Shown here in pieces: positions 1 to 7,173 of a stretch of DNA of 11,223 bases. Position 1 is the stretch's first letter. Each line of letters begins with the position of its first letter. The DNA is from SVQP01 sp045594445 (GTDB lineage Bacteria; Bacillota; Clostridia; Oscillospirales; CAG-272). The position numbers and the translations under genes were made by a program. The stretch covers positions 1-11,223 of the forward strand of contig JAZNYL010000076.1 in NCBI GenBank assembly GCA_045594445.1, in the 5' to 3' direction. The notes under the pieces were generated by a model that was not told where the DNA came from, made no database searches, and saw only the letters and a program-made list of their open reading frames with translations.

Positions 1-1482
1 CGCGTGATCGTTTGCATCAACAAGATCGACAAGCCCGACGCCCGCCTTGGTGAGGTGGAGGACGAGATCCTTGAGCTTCTGATCGATCTGAACGCCAGCG
101 ACGAGCAGCTGGATTCCCCCATGCTTTACTGCTCGGGCAGAGAGGGCAAGGCCTCCTTTGATCCCGATAACCTTGGCGATGACCTCACTCCCCTGTTTGA
201 GACCATCGTGGACTATATCCCCGCCCCCGAGGGCGACGAGGACGGCGAGCTGCAGCTGCTGGTTTCCTCGATTGACTACAACGACTACGTTGGCCGTATC
301 GGCATCGGCCGCATTGAGCGCGGTCGCCTGAAGGTCAACCAGGACGCGCTGATCTGCAACTACTACTCCGAGGAAACACCCAAGAAGATCCGCATCGTGA
401 CCGTGATGCAGATCGACGGTCTCAACCGCGTGCCTGTGGAAGAGGCCAAGGTTGGCGATATCGTTTGCTTCTCCGGCGCGGGCGAGATTTCGATCGGTGA
501 TACCATCACCTCTGTCACATGCCCCGAGCCGCTTGAATTCGTTAAGGTCAGCGAGCCTACCATGGAAATGACCTTCGCGGTCAACAATTCCCCTCTGGCA
601 GGCAAGGAAGGCAAGTTCGTCACCTCCCGTCAGATCCGCGACAGACTGTACCGCGAGCTGCTCAAGGACGTTTCCCTGCGTGTCAACGACGGTGACACTA
701 CCGATGAATTCCGCGTTGCGGGCAGAGGCGAAATGCACCTCTCCATCCTCTTAGAAACCATGCGCCGTGAGGGCTTTGAGCTGGCTTGCTCCAACCCCCG
801 CGTGCTGTTCCGCGAGATCGACGGCGTTAAGTGTGAGCCTATGGAGCGCGTCACGCTGGACGTGCCCAACGAGTACGTTGGTGCCGTTGTGGAAAAGCTG
901 GGCCAGCGTAAGGGCGACCTTTTGGAAATGAATCCTCTGGGCTCGGGCAACCGCATGAGAATTGAGTACCTCATCCCCTCCCGCTGCCTGTTCGGCTACC
1001 GCTCCGAGTTCTTGACCGCAACCCACGGCGAAGGCACTATCAACACCATTTTCGCAGGCTACGAGCCTTACCGCGGTGAGATCACCATGAAGTTCACCGG
1101 CTCTCTGATCGCATCCGAGGCAGGCGAGACTACCCGCTACGGCCTGTATCAGACCCAGGAGCGCGGCAGACTGTTCGTCGGCCCCCAGACCGCTGTGTAC
1201 GAGGGAATGATCGTGGGCGAGAACCCCAAGAACGACGACATTGCCGTCAACCCCTGTAAGGAAAAGCACCTGACCGCCATCAGAAGCGCGGGTGCGGACG
1301 AAAAGCTGCTGCTCACGCCCCCCATCATCATGACGCTGGAGGAGGCGATCGAGTACATCACCGACGACGACCTGATCGAGATCACTCCCAAGTCCATCCG
1401 TCTGCGCAAGAAGATCCTGAATACCGAGCTGCGTATGAAGGAAATGATGCGCAAGCGCCGCGCAATGGAGCAGGGTAAGTAA
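1..1482 (+). CDS. typA: Ribosome-associated GTPase TypA/BipA (5' end missing)
   Basis: This is the C-terminal ~493 residues of TypA/BipA, a translational GTPase related to EF-G that binds the ribosome and is known to act in stress adaptation and 50S assembly. The reading frame is open to the first base, so the true start lies outside the window. The first ~120 residues (Walker A/G1 and switch regions of the ~610-aa family) are absent. What remains starts just before the G4 motif NKID (bases 19-30). It continues through the GTPase end, domain II (YVGRIGIGRIERG), the EF-G-like domain III (GKEGKFVTSRQI, GRGEMHLSIL, RREGFEL), domain V (YRSEFLTATHGEG) and the BipA-specific C-terminal domain (RGRLFVGP, VYEGMIVGENPKNDD, SIRLRKK). 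The protein ends in a basic KEMMRKRRAMEQGK tail. One oddity is Cys in PSRCLFGYRSEF (codon 985-987), where family members known to me have Gly. It is probably transcribed alone or as the last gene of its unit, since a strong terminator follows 13 bases after the stop. Confidence 0.97.
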   Translation, partial: RVIVCINKIDKPDARLGEVEDEILELLIDLNASDEQLDSPMLYCSGREGKASFDPDNLGDDLTPLFETIVDYIPAPEGDEDGELQLLVSSIDYNDYVGRIGIGRIERGRLKVNQDALICNYYSEETPKKIRIVTVMQIDGLNRVPVEEAKVGDIVCFSGAGEISIGDTITSVTCPEPLEFVKVSEPTMEMTFAVNNSPLAGKEGKFVTSRQIRDRLYRELLKDVSLRVNDGDTTDEFRVAGRGEMHLSILLETMRREGFELACSNPRVLFREIDGVKCEPMERVTLDVPNEYVGAVVEKLGQRKGDLLEMNPLGSGNRMRIEYLIPSRCLFGYRSEFLTATHGEGTINTIFAGYEPYRGEITMKFTGSLIASEAGETTRYGLYQTQERGRLFVGPQTAVYEGMIVGENPKNDDIAVNPCKEKHLTAIRSAGADEKLLLTPPIIMTLEEAIEYITDDDLIEITPKSIRLRKKILNTELRMKEMMRKRRAMEQGK

Positions 1483-1495
1483 AAAGAATATTAAG

Positions 1496-1527
1496 GGCTG
1501 TGTCAAATTGACACAGCCTCTTTTTTT
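1496..1527 (+). terminator. Rho-independent terminator after typA
   Basis: A perfect 11-bp stem (GGCTGTGTCAA / TTGACACAGCC) with a one-base centre at 1507 is followed by TC and seven T residues. In RNA the central A-T pairs would open to give a normal loop. It lies 13 bases after the typA stop and separates typA from the lipoprotein operon. Confidence 0.93.
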
Positions 1528-1543
1528 ATGCAAAATCTTCCCC

Positions 1544-1612
1544 AAAAGCGTGGCCAATTGCCAAGAAAAAGTAGTCTTTATGAGTAAGGGGGATACCCCT
1601 GCACGCTTTTTT
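1544..1612 (+). promoter_or_regulatory. Possible structured leader of the lipoprotein-ABC operon
   Basis: A 9-base inverted repeat (AAAAGCGTG at 1544-1552, CACGCTTTT at 1602-1610) encloses 49 bases. The right arm runs into six T residues directly before the ribosome binding site. Inside are a clear hairpin AGGGG-GATA-CCCCT (1587-1600) and a weak AAAG/CTTT hairpin (1568-1579). A competing TGGC/GCCA hairpin (1551-1563) would overlap the left arm. A closing stem plus inner hairpins plus a T-run is the layout of an attenuator or riboswitch, but I do not recognise a known class. A weak promoter-like pair (TTGCCA at 1558, TATGAG or TGAGTA near 1580) lies inside the same stretch. If that pair is the real promoter, the left arm would not be transcribed and the leader idea fails. 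The inverted repeat is seen; its function is inferred. Confidence 0.35.
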
Positions 1613-1629
1613 GGAAGGGGGATGATCTG

Positions 1630-2769
1630 ATGAAAAACAAATGTTTCACGGCCGCATCGGCTGCACTTTGCCTCTTACTCTGCCTCGGGCTTGCCGCCTG
1701 CGAACAAAAGCAGCCGCGCCCCGAGCGGCCGACGCACGAAAAGATCACGTCAAGTGCGATGGATGACGGAGAGATCGGAACAGGCACCGTGCCGGGAGAT
1801 TACATATTCCATTCGGTAGACGGTGTGCTGCTCAAATACCACATCCCCACGGGTACGGTCTCGACAGTTTGTCAGGATCCGTTTTGTACGCACGATCCGT
1901 ATCAATCATCTTGCCAATTTGCCGTCGATTGGCCCGGGATGTCAGCTATCGGAAACACGCTGTATTACATAGTAGAAATTGACGGTCAGGTCCACCTGCG
2001 CTCCTATAACGGAGACAATATGAAAGTGGAAGAGATACGCACCTCGAACGGCATGATCGGCAGCCCCTTTGCCTATGATTATTATCTGTATTTTTGGGAA
2101 AAGCTGCCCACGGGCGTTGAAGAGGAGTTTGACTATACGTATTACAGACTGGACACGCAAAGCGGCGCACTTGAAACCATTGATTGCGGGCACGCCTCCG
2201 CAAGGATCTATGACATTGAGGCAGACAGGATCGTCTGGCGATGGGGAAACGAATATTTTTCCACCGATCTTGACGGCAATGACGAGGACGTATACGTCAT
2301 GAATTTCAGCCGACCTTACGGCAAATATACGTTCAGGTGGGACTGGTCTGCAGAGGAAACATGTATCCGGGCATTATACCGCAAGGACCACTCCACCGGA
2401 GAAGAGATCGTGGTTTCGGATGAAAAGCTGGATTGGTTCTACTTTTACGGCGATAAGATCCTGTATTTCAAGCAGGTAGAAAATCCCGAGATCTGGTATT
2501 CGGACGAGTACGGCACCTCTTACGATACGCTTGGCGGCAACGTGTACGTGATGAATCTGGATGGCTCGGATAAGCACCTTTTGTGCCACGTAGACGATTG
2601 CCCGATCATGGGCATGTCATCGCACCAAAACAATCAGCTTTGCAGCGGCGATTGGGTAGGGATTCTGACGTGGTGTGTCTATGACGGCGGCGTTTGGGAG
2701 TCAGATATGCTGATCGTCAACGTAGTCACGGGTGAGTACAGATATATCAAATACAATCCGTGTGAATGA
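1630..2769 (+). CDS. Lipoprotein with CxxxxCxH motif, paralogue 1 of 3
   Basis: This 379-aa predicted surface lipoprotein has unknown function. A lipoprotein signal peptide (positive N-terminus MKNK, hydrophobic 7-22, lipobox LAAC with lipidated Cys24) should anchor it to the outer face of the cytoplasmic membrane. A charged Pro/Arg linker follows. Next come GTVPGDY (52-58) and a conserved motif C81-x4-C86-x-H88-x6-C95 (VCQDPFCTH), reminiscent of a metal site or disulphide knot. The rest is built of short beta-rich blocks of the kind IGNTLYY, YYRLDTQSG, YFSTDLDGND, DWFYFYGDKILYF and GGNVYVMNLDGSD. These resemble blades of DUF5050/TolB-like beta-propellers common in clostridial lipoproteins; that assignment is inference. 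The ATG is set by GGAAGGGGG eight bases upstream. It is the first gene of the five-gene operon, 14 bases before paralogue 2. It could bind a ligand, protect the cell or assist the ABC transporter; nothing in the sequence decides between these. Confidence 0.9.
   Translation: MKNKCFTAASAALCLLLCLGLAACEQKQPRPERPTHEKITSSAMDDGEIGTGTVPGDYIFHSVDGVLLKYHIPTGTVSTVCQDPFCTHDPYQSSCQFAVDWPGMSAIGNTLYYIVEIDGQVHLRSYNGDNMKVEEIRTSNGMIGSPFAYDYYLYFWEKLPTGVEEEFDYTYYRLDTQSGALETIDCGHASARIYDIEADRIVWRWGNEYFSTDLDGNDEDVYVMNFSRPYGKYTFRWDWSAEETCIRALYRKDHSTGEEIVVSDEKLDWFYFYGDKILYFKQVENPEIWYSDEYGTSYDTLGGNVYVMNLDGSDKHLLCHVDDCPIMGMSSHQNNQLCSGDWVGILTWCVYDGGVWESDMLIVNVVTGEYRYIKYNPCE
1870..1914 (+). other. Cys/His motif in lipoprotein 1
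   Basis: This stretch encodes C-Q-D-P-F-C-T-H followed after six residues by a third Cys (residues 81-95). The same arrangement occurs at 3030-3065 in paralogue 2 (third Cys after three residues) and at 4160-4204 in paralogue 3 (after six residues). It is among the best-preserved parts of the three proteins, including at DNA level. Metal binding or disulphide formation is plausible but not shown. Confidence 0.7.
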
Positions 2770-2773
2770 TAAA

Positions 2774-2778
2774 AGGAG
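2774..2778 (+). promoter_or_regulatory. Ribosome binding site setting the start of lipoprotein 2
   Basis: AGGAG lies in the 14-base gap after the first lipoprotein gene, five bases before the second of two adjacent ATG codons (2781, 2784). It argues against the upstream ATG at 2766, which overlaps the preceding stop and would put a non-signal MIKGAM stretch ahead of the signal peptide. Confidence 0.8.
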
Positions 2779-2783
2779 CTATG

Positions 2784-3917
2784 ATGAAACGGAAATTTTT
2801 GATCATTACATTGACCTTGATCGCACTTTTGCTCTGCTCCTGCGGGCAAAAGCAAGAACAAAGGCCGGAACGAAAGCCGCTCCAAACCTTGCCTGAAAGG
2901 ATCACCGAAAGCGAATTGAATTATGGAAAAATCGAAACCGGAACAGTTCCGGGAGATTACGTATACGGATCAACGACAAACTACGTCCTGATCAAATACC
3001 ATATTCCGTCGGGCACGGCAACGTGGGTCTGTCAGGACCCGTTTTGCGCCCATGATTACCATTGTCCGTTCAGAGTGCCGGGTCGTCGGTATGCTGCAAT
3101 TGGGAATATCTTGTATTACGCCAAGGAAATAGACGGTCAGTGGCGTTTGCGCTCTTATGACGGCGACAGCATGGAAATCAAGGAGATCCTGATCTCAGAC
3201 GGTGTTCTGAGCCGTATGTTTTCCTATAACTACTATCTCTATTTTTCTGAGCTGGAGGTTGTAGACCATAATATTATCGGCACTGTCATTTACAGGTTAG
3301 ATACGCAGACAGGAACGACCGACGTCATTGATTGCGATGATCCGTACGCAACGATACACGCAATTGAGGCAGGCAGAATCGTTTGGGAAAGAGGAGAAGG
3401 ATATTTCTCCACAGACCTAAGCGGAGAAGACAAGCGTCCCTATACCCCCGTATTGCAGCGAGAATGGGGCAATTACGTTTACTCGTGGGCACTTGACGCC
3501 AATGGTGAGTACGTTCGTTTATCCAGAAGAGACCGTTCCACAAATCAAGAAATTGTGATTGCGCAAGATATTGACTGGTTCTATTTTTACGGTGACAAGG
3601 TTTTGTATTGGAAACGTACGGACACACCGAGATACGTCACCTCGGACGCCGGCAAGCAGATCAAGGATGAATGGGGAGGAAACGTTTACGTCATGAATTC
3701 GGACGGCTCGGACGCACATCTGTTATGCCACGTAGAAGAATTCTGCTATGGATACATGAACCCCATATCCTGCGGCGATTGGGTTGGGATCATCTCTCAA
3801 AATTACTATTCGGATGAGAATGACTGGAGCGGGGCTTCCCTAGCCTTTACCGACATACTGATGGTCAACGTTGTAACCGATGAATATAAATTGATCAAGT
3901 TTAATTCTTATGAATGA
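2784..3917 (+). CDS. Lipoprotein with CxxxxCxH motif, paralogue 2 of 3
   Basis: This 377-aa predicted lipoprotein is clearly homologous to its two neighbours along its whole length. The signal peptide is MKRKFLIITLTLIALLLCSC with lipobox LCSC (Cys20). TGTVPGDY lies near 52-59 and the motif C83-x4-C88-x-H90-x3-C94 has a shorter last spacing than in the other two copies. Beta-rich blocks follow: AIGNILYYAKEIDGQ, FSYNYYLYF, YRLDTQTG, GYFSTDLSGED, DWFYFYGDKVLYW, GGNVYVMNSDGSD, and a C-terminal CGDWVGII...ILMVNVVTDEY block. The start chosen is the ATG five bases after AGGAG; ATG 2781 is possible and would add one Met. It is the most diverged of the three copies, with less DNA identity to copies 1 and 3 than those have to each other in the N-terminal third. 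It lies in the middle of the operon, 14 bases from each neighbouring lipoprotein gene. Function is unknown. Confidence 0.9.
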   Translation: MKRKFLIITLTLIALLLCSCGQKQEQRPERKPLQTLPERITESELNYGKIETGTVPGDYVYGSTTNYVLIKYHIPSGTATWVCQDPFCAHDYHCPFRVPGRRYAAIGNILYYAKEIDGQWRLRSYDGDSMEIKEILISDGVLSRMFSYNYYLYFSELEVVDHNIIGTVIYRLDTQTGTTDVIDCDDPYATIHAIEAGRIVWERGEGYFSTDLSGEDKRPYTPVLQREWGNYVYSWALDANGEYVRLSRRDRSTNQEIVIAQDIDWFYFYGDKVLYWKRTDTPRYVTSDAGKQIKDEWGGNVYVMNSDGSDAHLLCHVEEFCYGYMNPISCGDWVGIISQNYYSDENDWSGASLAFTDILMVNVVTDEYKLIKFNSYE

Positions 3918-3920
3918 CGA

Positions 3921-3926
3921 GGGGAG
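3921..3926 (+). promoter_or_regulatory. Ribosome binding site setting the start of lipoprotein 3
   Basis: GGGGAG sits five bases before ATG 3932 (two bases before ATG 3929) in a 14-base gap almost copied from the previous junction: both end in GGAGCTATGATGAAACGG. It disfavours the upstream ATG at 3914 that overlaps the preceding stop codon. Confidence 0.8.
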
Positions 3927-3931
3927 CTATG

Positions 3932-5074
3932 ATGAAACGGAAATTATTACTCATCACCCTTGCCCTGCTTTGCATCCTGCTTGGCTCCTGCGGGCAAAAG
4001 CAGCAGCGCCCCGAGCGGCCGACGCACGATAGGATTACGTCAAGTGAATTGGAATACGGAGAAGTTGAGACCGGAACGGTTCCGGGAGATTACATGTTCC
4101 AGGCCTTTAACGGTCTGCTACTCAAATACCACATCCCCACGGGTACCGCATCGCCCGTTTGTCAGGATCCGTTTTGTCCGCACGAAAGGTTCGGTTCCTC
4201 ATGTCCGTTTGCCATTAGCTCGCGCTTGATGACCTCGATTGGAAACGTTCTGTATTACAATCTGGATTCTTCATCTTCAGATGGACAACACCACCTGCGC
4301 TCTTATGATGCTGACAGCATGAAGGTAGAGGAAATTTACACCTCCAACGGGCTTTTGAGTCGCATTTTCTCCTACAATTATTATCTCTATTTTATGGAGT
4401 CTCTTCCTACCCAAGTGGAAGGCGATTTTAAAGTCACGTTCTACCGCTATGAAACGCAAAGCGGCGAGCTTGAGGTCATCGACTGCGGACACCCGTTTGC
4501 CAGAATGGAGCTGATCGAGGGCGGCAGAATCGTTTGGGTGGATGATCTCAAATACTACTCTACCGATCTGGATGGGGGCGATTGGCGAGCATACGATCAG
4601 AACTATTGCCGCGAATGGGGAAAATACAAGCTGCGCTGGACGCTTGGCAAGTGGACGTATGACAAGATGTACTGCAAGGATCTTTCTACGGGCGAAGAGG
4701 TGCTGCTCGCAGAGGACGTGGCGGATTTCTACGTTTACGGCGATAAGCTGCTTTACGTCAAGTTCGTGGAGAACCCCCAGGTCTGGATCACGGTGGACGG
4801 AGATGATCACAAGGATCTTTACGGCGGCAACATTTACGTTGTGGACTTGGACGGAACGGATAGCAAGCTATTGTGCCACGTAGACGGTTTTGTATACGGA
4901 GGTCCGTCACCCAACAGACATAACGAGTTTATATGCGGCGATTGGGTGGGTTTCATCTCGGAAAATTATTATCAAGACAAACATGAAAATCACAACCTTA
5001 CTTCTACCGACATGCTAATCGTCAACGTGGTCACGGGAGAATACAGATTGATCAAATATAATCCTTACGAATGA
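3932..5074 (+). CDS. Lipoprotein with CxxxxCxH motif, paralogue 3 of 3
   Basis: This 380-aa predicted lipoprotein is the third of the tandem set. The signal peptide MKRKLLLITLALLCILLGSC has a canonical lipobox LGSC (Cys20). A QKQQRPERPTH linker follows that is nearly identical in DNA to that of copy 1. Then come TGTVPGDY (47-54), the motif C77-x4-C82-x-H84-x6-C91, and repeated beta-rich blocks: SIGNVLYY, HHLRSYDADSMKVEEI, YYSTDLDGGD, DFYVYGDKLLYVK, GGNIYVVDLDGTD, CGDWVGFISENYY and DMLIVNVVTGEYRLIKYNPYE. The order of blocks is the same as in the other two copies, which fits a beta-propeller-like fold. The stop codon overlaps the permease start, so this gene is translationally coupled to the transporter. 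That is the strongest sign that the lipoproteins work with it. The substrate or ligand is unknown. ATG 3929 is an alternative start adding one Met. Confidence 0.9.
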   Translation: MKRKLLLITLALLCILLGSCGQKQQRPERPTHDRITSSELEYGEVETGTVPGDYMFQAFNGLLLKYHIPTGTASPVCQDPFCPHERFGSSCPFAISSRLMTSIGNVLYYNLDSSSSDGQHHLRSYDADSMKVEEIYTSNGLLSRIFSYNYYLYFMESLPTQVEGDFKVTFYRYETQSGELEVIDCGHPFARMELIEGGRIVWVDDLKYYSTDLDGGDWRAYDQNYCREWGKYKLRWTLGKWTYDKMYCKDLSTGEEVLLAEDVADFYVYGDKLLYVKFVENPQVWITVDGDDHKDLYGGNIYVVDLDGTDSKLLCHVDGFVYGGPSPNRHNEFICGDWVGFISENYYQDKHENHNLTSTDMLIVNVVTGEYRLIKYNPYE

Positions 5075-7173
5075 TGAAACAACTATTTTTTGAAGTCAGA
5101 AAAATCGGGCTTTCCAAGCTGACGGTGGCAATCGTGCTGGTATTGCTGCTCGTGACGGGCGCGCTTGCCTACGATCAGGCATCCAAAGCCCCCCAGTCGC
5201 AGCAGACGCGGCAATACGAGAAAAAGATCTCGGCCGTGATCTCCAATGCCAAGCGGCAGTATCAGCAAAGCCTTTACAACGCCCAGGACAGCTATGCCAC
5301 CTTGTACTTTGAGGACGTTATCGACATTTATACCGATCTCAAGGGGCTCACGATTGCCGAGCAGCCGGTCAGCGGTTGGGATACGTACCTGTCGTTTCAC
5401 GCGGCAAATCCGCTGCTTCTGATCTGCGCTGTATTCCTCTCGGTGCAGCTGTTCAGCGTGGACCGCAAGACCGGCATGCACCCCATCATTTATGCATCGG
5501 CCGGCGGGCGACTGCGATACGTCACAAGCAAAATTCTTGCCATGCTGCTCTCGGCATTCACGCTTTGCGCACTCTTTTTCGGCATCTCGCTGATCGGCAT
5601 GCTGCTTGCCACGCTGCCAGAGGGTGCAACCTTCTCCTTTGCAGGACTTGGCGAATACGTGCAAAGCTTCGGCGTCTTTCTCGGTGCGCCCTATACCCTG
5701 CGCACCTGGCAAGCCATTCTCCTACTCTTTGCCATCCGCACCGCGGTTACGGTGTTCGTATGCGCACTGGTGGCCCTTCTGACCTATGCGCTCGGCAACC
5801 GCCTTGTGGCCTTGGTGCTCTCGCTGTTGGCTTATGCCGTCAGTCTTGTGCTGGACGGGCACACGTATCTCAACACCGACGTCATCCTTGACCATTGCAA
5901 TCTGGTAGCAGCCACGGACGCAGCCACCTTCCTTTCCAGATACCAATGCGTGCGAATCTTCGGCAAGCCGATCTCGGTCGTGCCTGCCATCTTAGGTCTC
6001 TACATCGCGCTCTCTTTGCTGTGCCTTGGCGGCATTGTGCTTTTGCATCTGAGATTTGCCAATATCCGCTTTAATCTTGCAGGCCGCCGCACGAAAGACG
6101 CGCGCACCGCGATTGGTGCACGCACGCTGCTTGCCTGGGAATTCAAAAAGCTGCGAAAGAGCCGCTTTGTGGTGCTCACACTTGTGCTTTTGCTGCTCAT
6201 TTCTGCCGCGGGCGCATTTTTGCAGTACAAGGAATACACAAGCAGATCCGATCAGATCTATTACGATTACGTAAAAACGCTCGCACCCATGGACGATGCG
6301 GGGCGTTGGGACTACCTTAACGCGGAAGGCGAACGTATCTCACAGGGGTACCGAAACTACTTCAAATACCGAAACGCTACGCCCGATACGCTGCCCGAAG
6401 GGGTCAGTATGATACAGATCGAAAACGAATACTACTACGCCTGCCTGCATGAGATGCCCTTTGTCAGGGTGTCCGAGGCCTGCGCGTACCAATCTGAGCG
6501 CGGTCTTGACGGCTTGACCTTGCTTTACGACACGGGCTGGATGACGCTGTTTGAATCGGGCGACCACCTGCTCTTGTTCTTGTGCATCCTGCTGACCTGT
6601 ACCTTTTTGGGGGCAATCGAGTATTCCTCCAAGTTCTCCCCCATCCTGTCCACCACACCGCGCGGCAGGCGGGAGACAAGCCGCGCCAAGCTGCTCTTAT
6701 GCATGCTGCTGACCACTGCGTTTTTCGTGATCTTTACATTCCTGCAGCTGCTGCCCATCCTGCTTGCCTACCGCTTTGAGGACGCGAACGCAACGCTGGT
6801 CAGCCTGCAGATCTACAAAAACGCCGCGCCGCACTTGACGCTTTGGCAATATACCGCCCTGATCGTGCTTGTAAGATACAGCGCATGCTTGCTTATGTGT
6901 GTGCTGGCTTGTCAGTTGACACGCCTTGTCAAGGTGTCGTATCTGTCGCTGATCATACTGACCGTCGCGGTGCAAATTCCCAAACTGATCCATGGCATGG
7001 GCGTTGATCTGCTGCAGTACGCCAAGCTGACCGCTCTGCTCGACGGCAACGAGCTGATGCTTATGTTTATGGACGGCGGCGCGCTTGGGGCGAGTATGCT
7101 CACGCTGGCCTTTGTCGCGCTCTTGGTTACGTTTTTGTGCATCAATATACGAAACAATAAGGAGACAGTGTAA
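5071..7173 (+). CDS. Fused double ABC-2-type permease
   Basis: This 700-aa membrane protein is predicted to be the transmembrane part of the ABC transporter whose ATPase follows. About twelve hydrophobic segments can be seen in two sets of six: near 16-34, 113-129, 152-180, 213-238, 245-262, 302-327, then 365-386, 497-515, 540-567, 591-614, 621-640 and 671-691. The halves align. FEVRKIGLSKL before TM1 matches WEFKKLRKSRF before TM7. DRKTGMHPIIYASAGGR (131-147) matches SKFSPILSTTPRGRR (520-534), the cytoplasmic coupling loop typical of ABC-2 permeases. Extracytoplasmic domains follow the first helix of each half (about 80 and 110 residues). One polypeptide therefore probably supplies both permease halves. 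ATG 5071 overlaps the lipoprotein stop (ATG 5074 is possible) and has no visible Shine-Dalgarno, so translation likely depends on coupling. Export or envelope remodelling is likely for the family; the substrate is unknown. Confidence 0.88.
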   Translation: MMKQLFFEVRKIGLSKLTVAIVLVLLLVTGALAYDQASKAPQSQQTRQYEKKISAVISNAKRQYQQSLYNAQDSYATLYFEDVIDIYTDLKGLTIAEQPVSGWDTYLSFHAANPLLLICAVFLSVQLFSVDRKTGMHPIIYASAGGRLRYVTSKILAMLLSAFTLCALFFGISLIGMLLATLPEGATFSFAGLGEYVQSFGVFLGAPYTLRTWQAILLLFAIRTAVTVFVCALVALLTYALGNRLVALVLSLLAYAVSLVLDGHTYLNTDVILDHCNLVAATDAATFLSRYQCVRIFGKPISVVPAILGLYIALSLLCLGGIVLLHLRFANIRFNLAGRRTKDARTAIGARTLLAWEFKKLRKSRFVVLTLVLLLLISAAGAFLQYKEYTSRSDQIYYDYVKTLAPMDDAGRWDYLNAEGERISQGYRNYFKYRNATPDTLPEGVSMIQIENEYYYACLHEMPFVRVSEACAYQSERGLDGLTLLYDTGWMTLFESGDHLLLFLCILLTCTFLGAIEYSSKFSPILSTTPRGRRETSRAKLLLCMLLTTAFFVIFTFLQLLPILLAYRFEDANATLVSLQIYKNAAPHLTLWQYTALIVLVRYSACLLMCVLACQLTRLVKVSYLSLIILTVAVQIPKLIHGMGVDLLQYAKLTALLDGNELMLMFMDGGALGASMLTLAFVALLVTFLCINIRNNKETV

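Larger units (their letters stand above)
1630..5074 (+). repeat. Tandem triplication of a lipoprotein gene
   Basis: Three consecutive homologous genes of about 1.14 kb share signal peptide type, GTVPGDY, Cys/His motif and the order of all later blocks. DNA identity is locally very high between copies 1 and 3: 1716-1739 equals 4006-4029, 1831-1856 equals 4121-4146, and 1868-1887 equals 4158-4177, all at the same 2290-base offset. Copies 2 and 3 share the gap and start region instead (GAGCTATGATGAAACGGAAA). Confidence 0.9.

Noticed and set aside
751..1557. 268-aa open frame on the minus strand
   Set aside because: It lies antisense to typA with biased codons, has low-complexity His/Gln/Leu/Val-rich content, runs through the terminator and has no ribosome binding site.
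1558..1586. Promoter TTGCCA ... TATGAG/TGAGTA before the lipoprotein operon
   Set aside because: Matches are poor, with 15-base spacing for one and a weak -10 for the other. It is mentioned only as a possibility in the leader entry.
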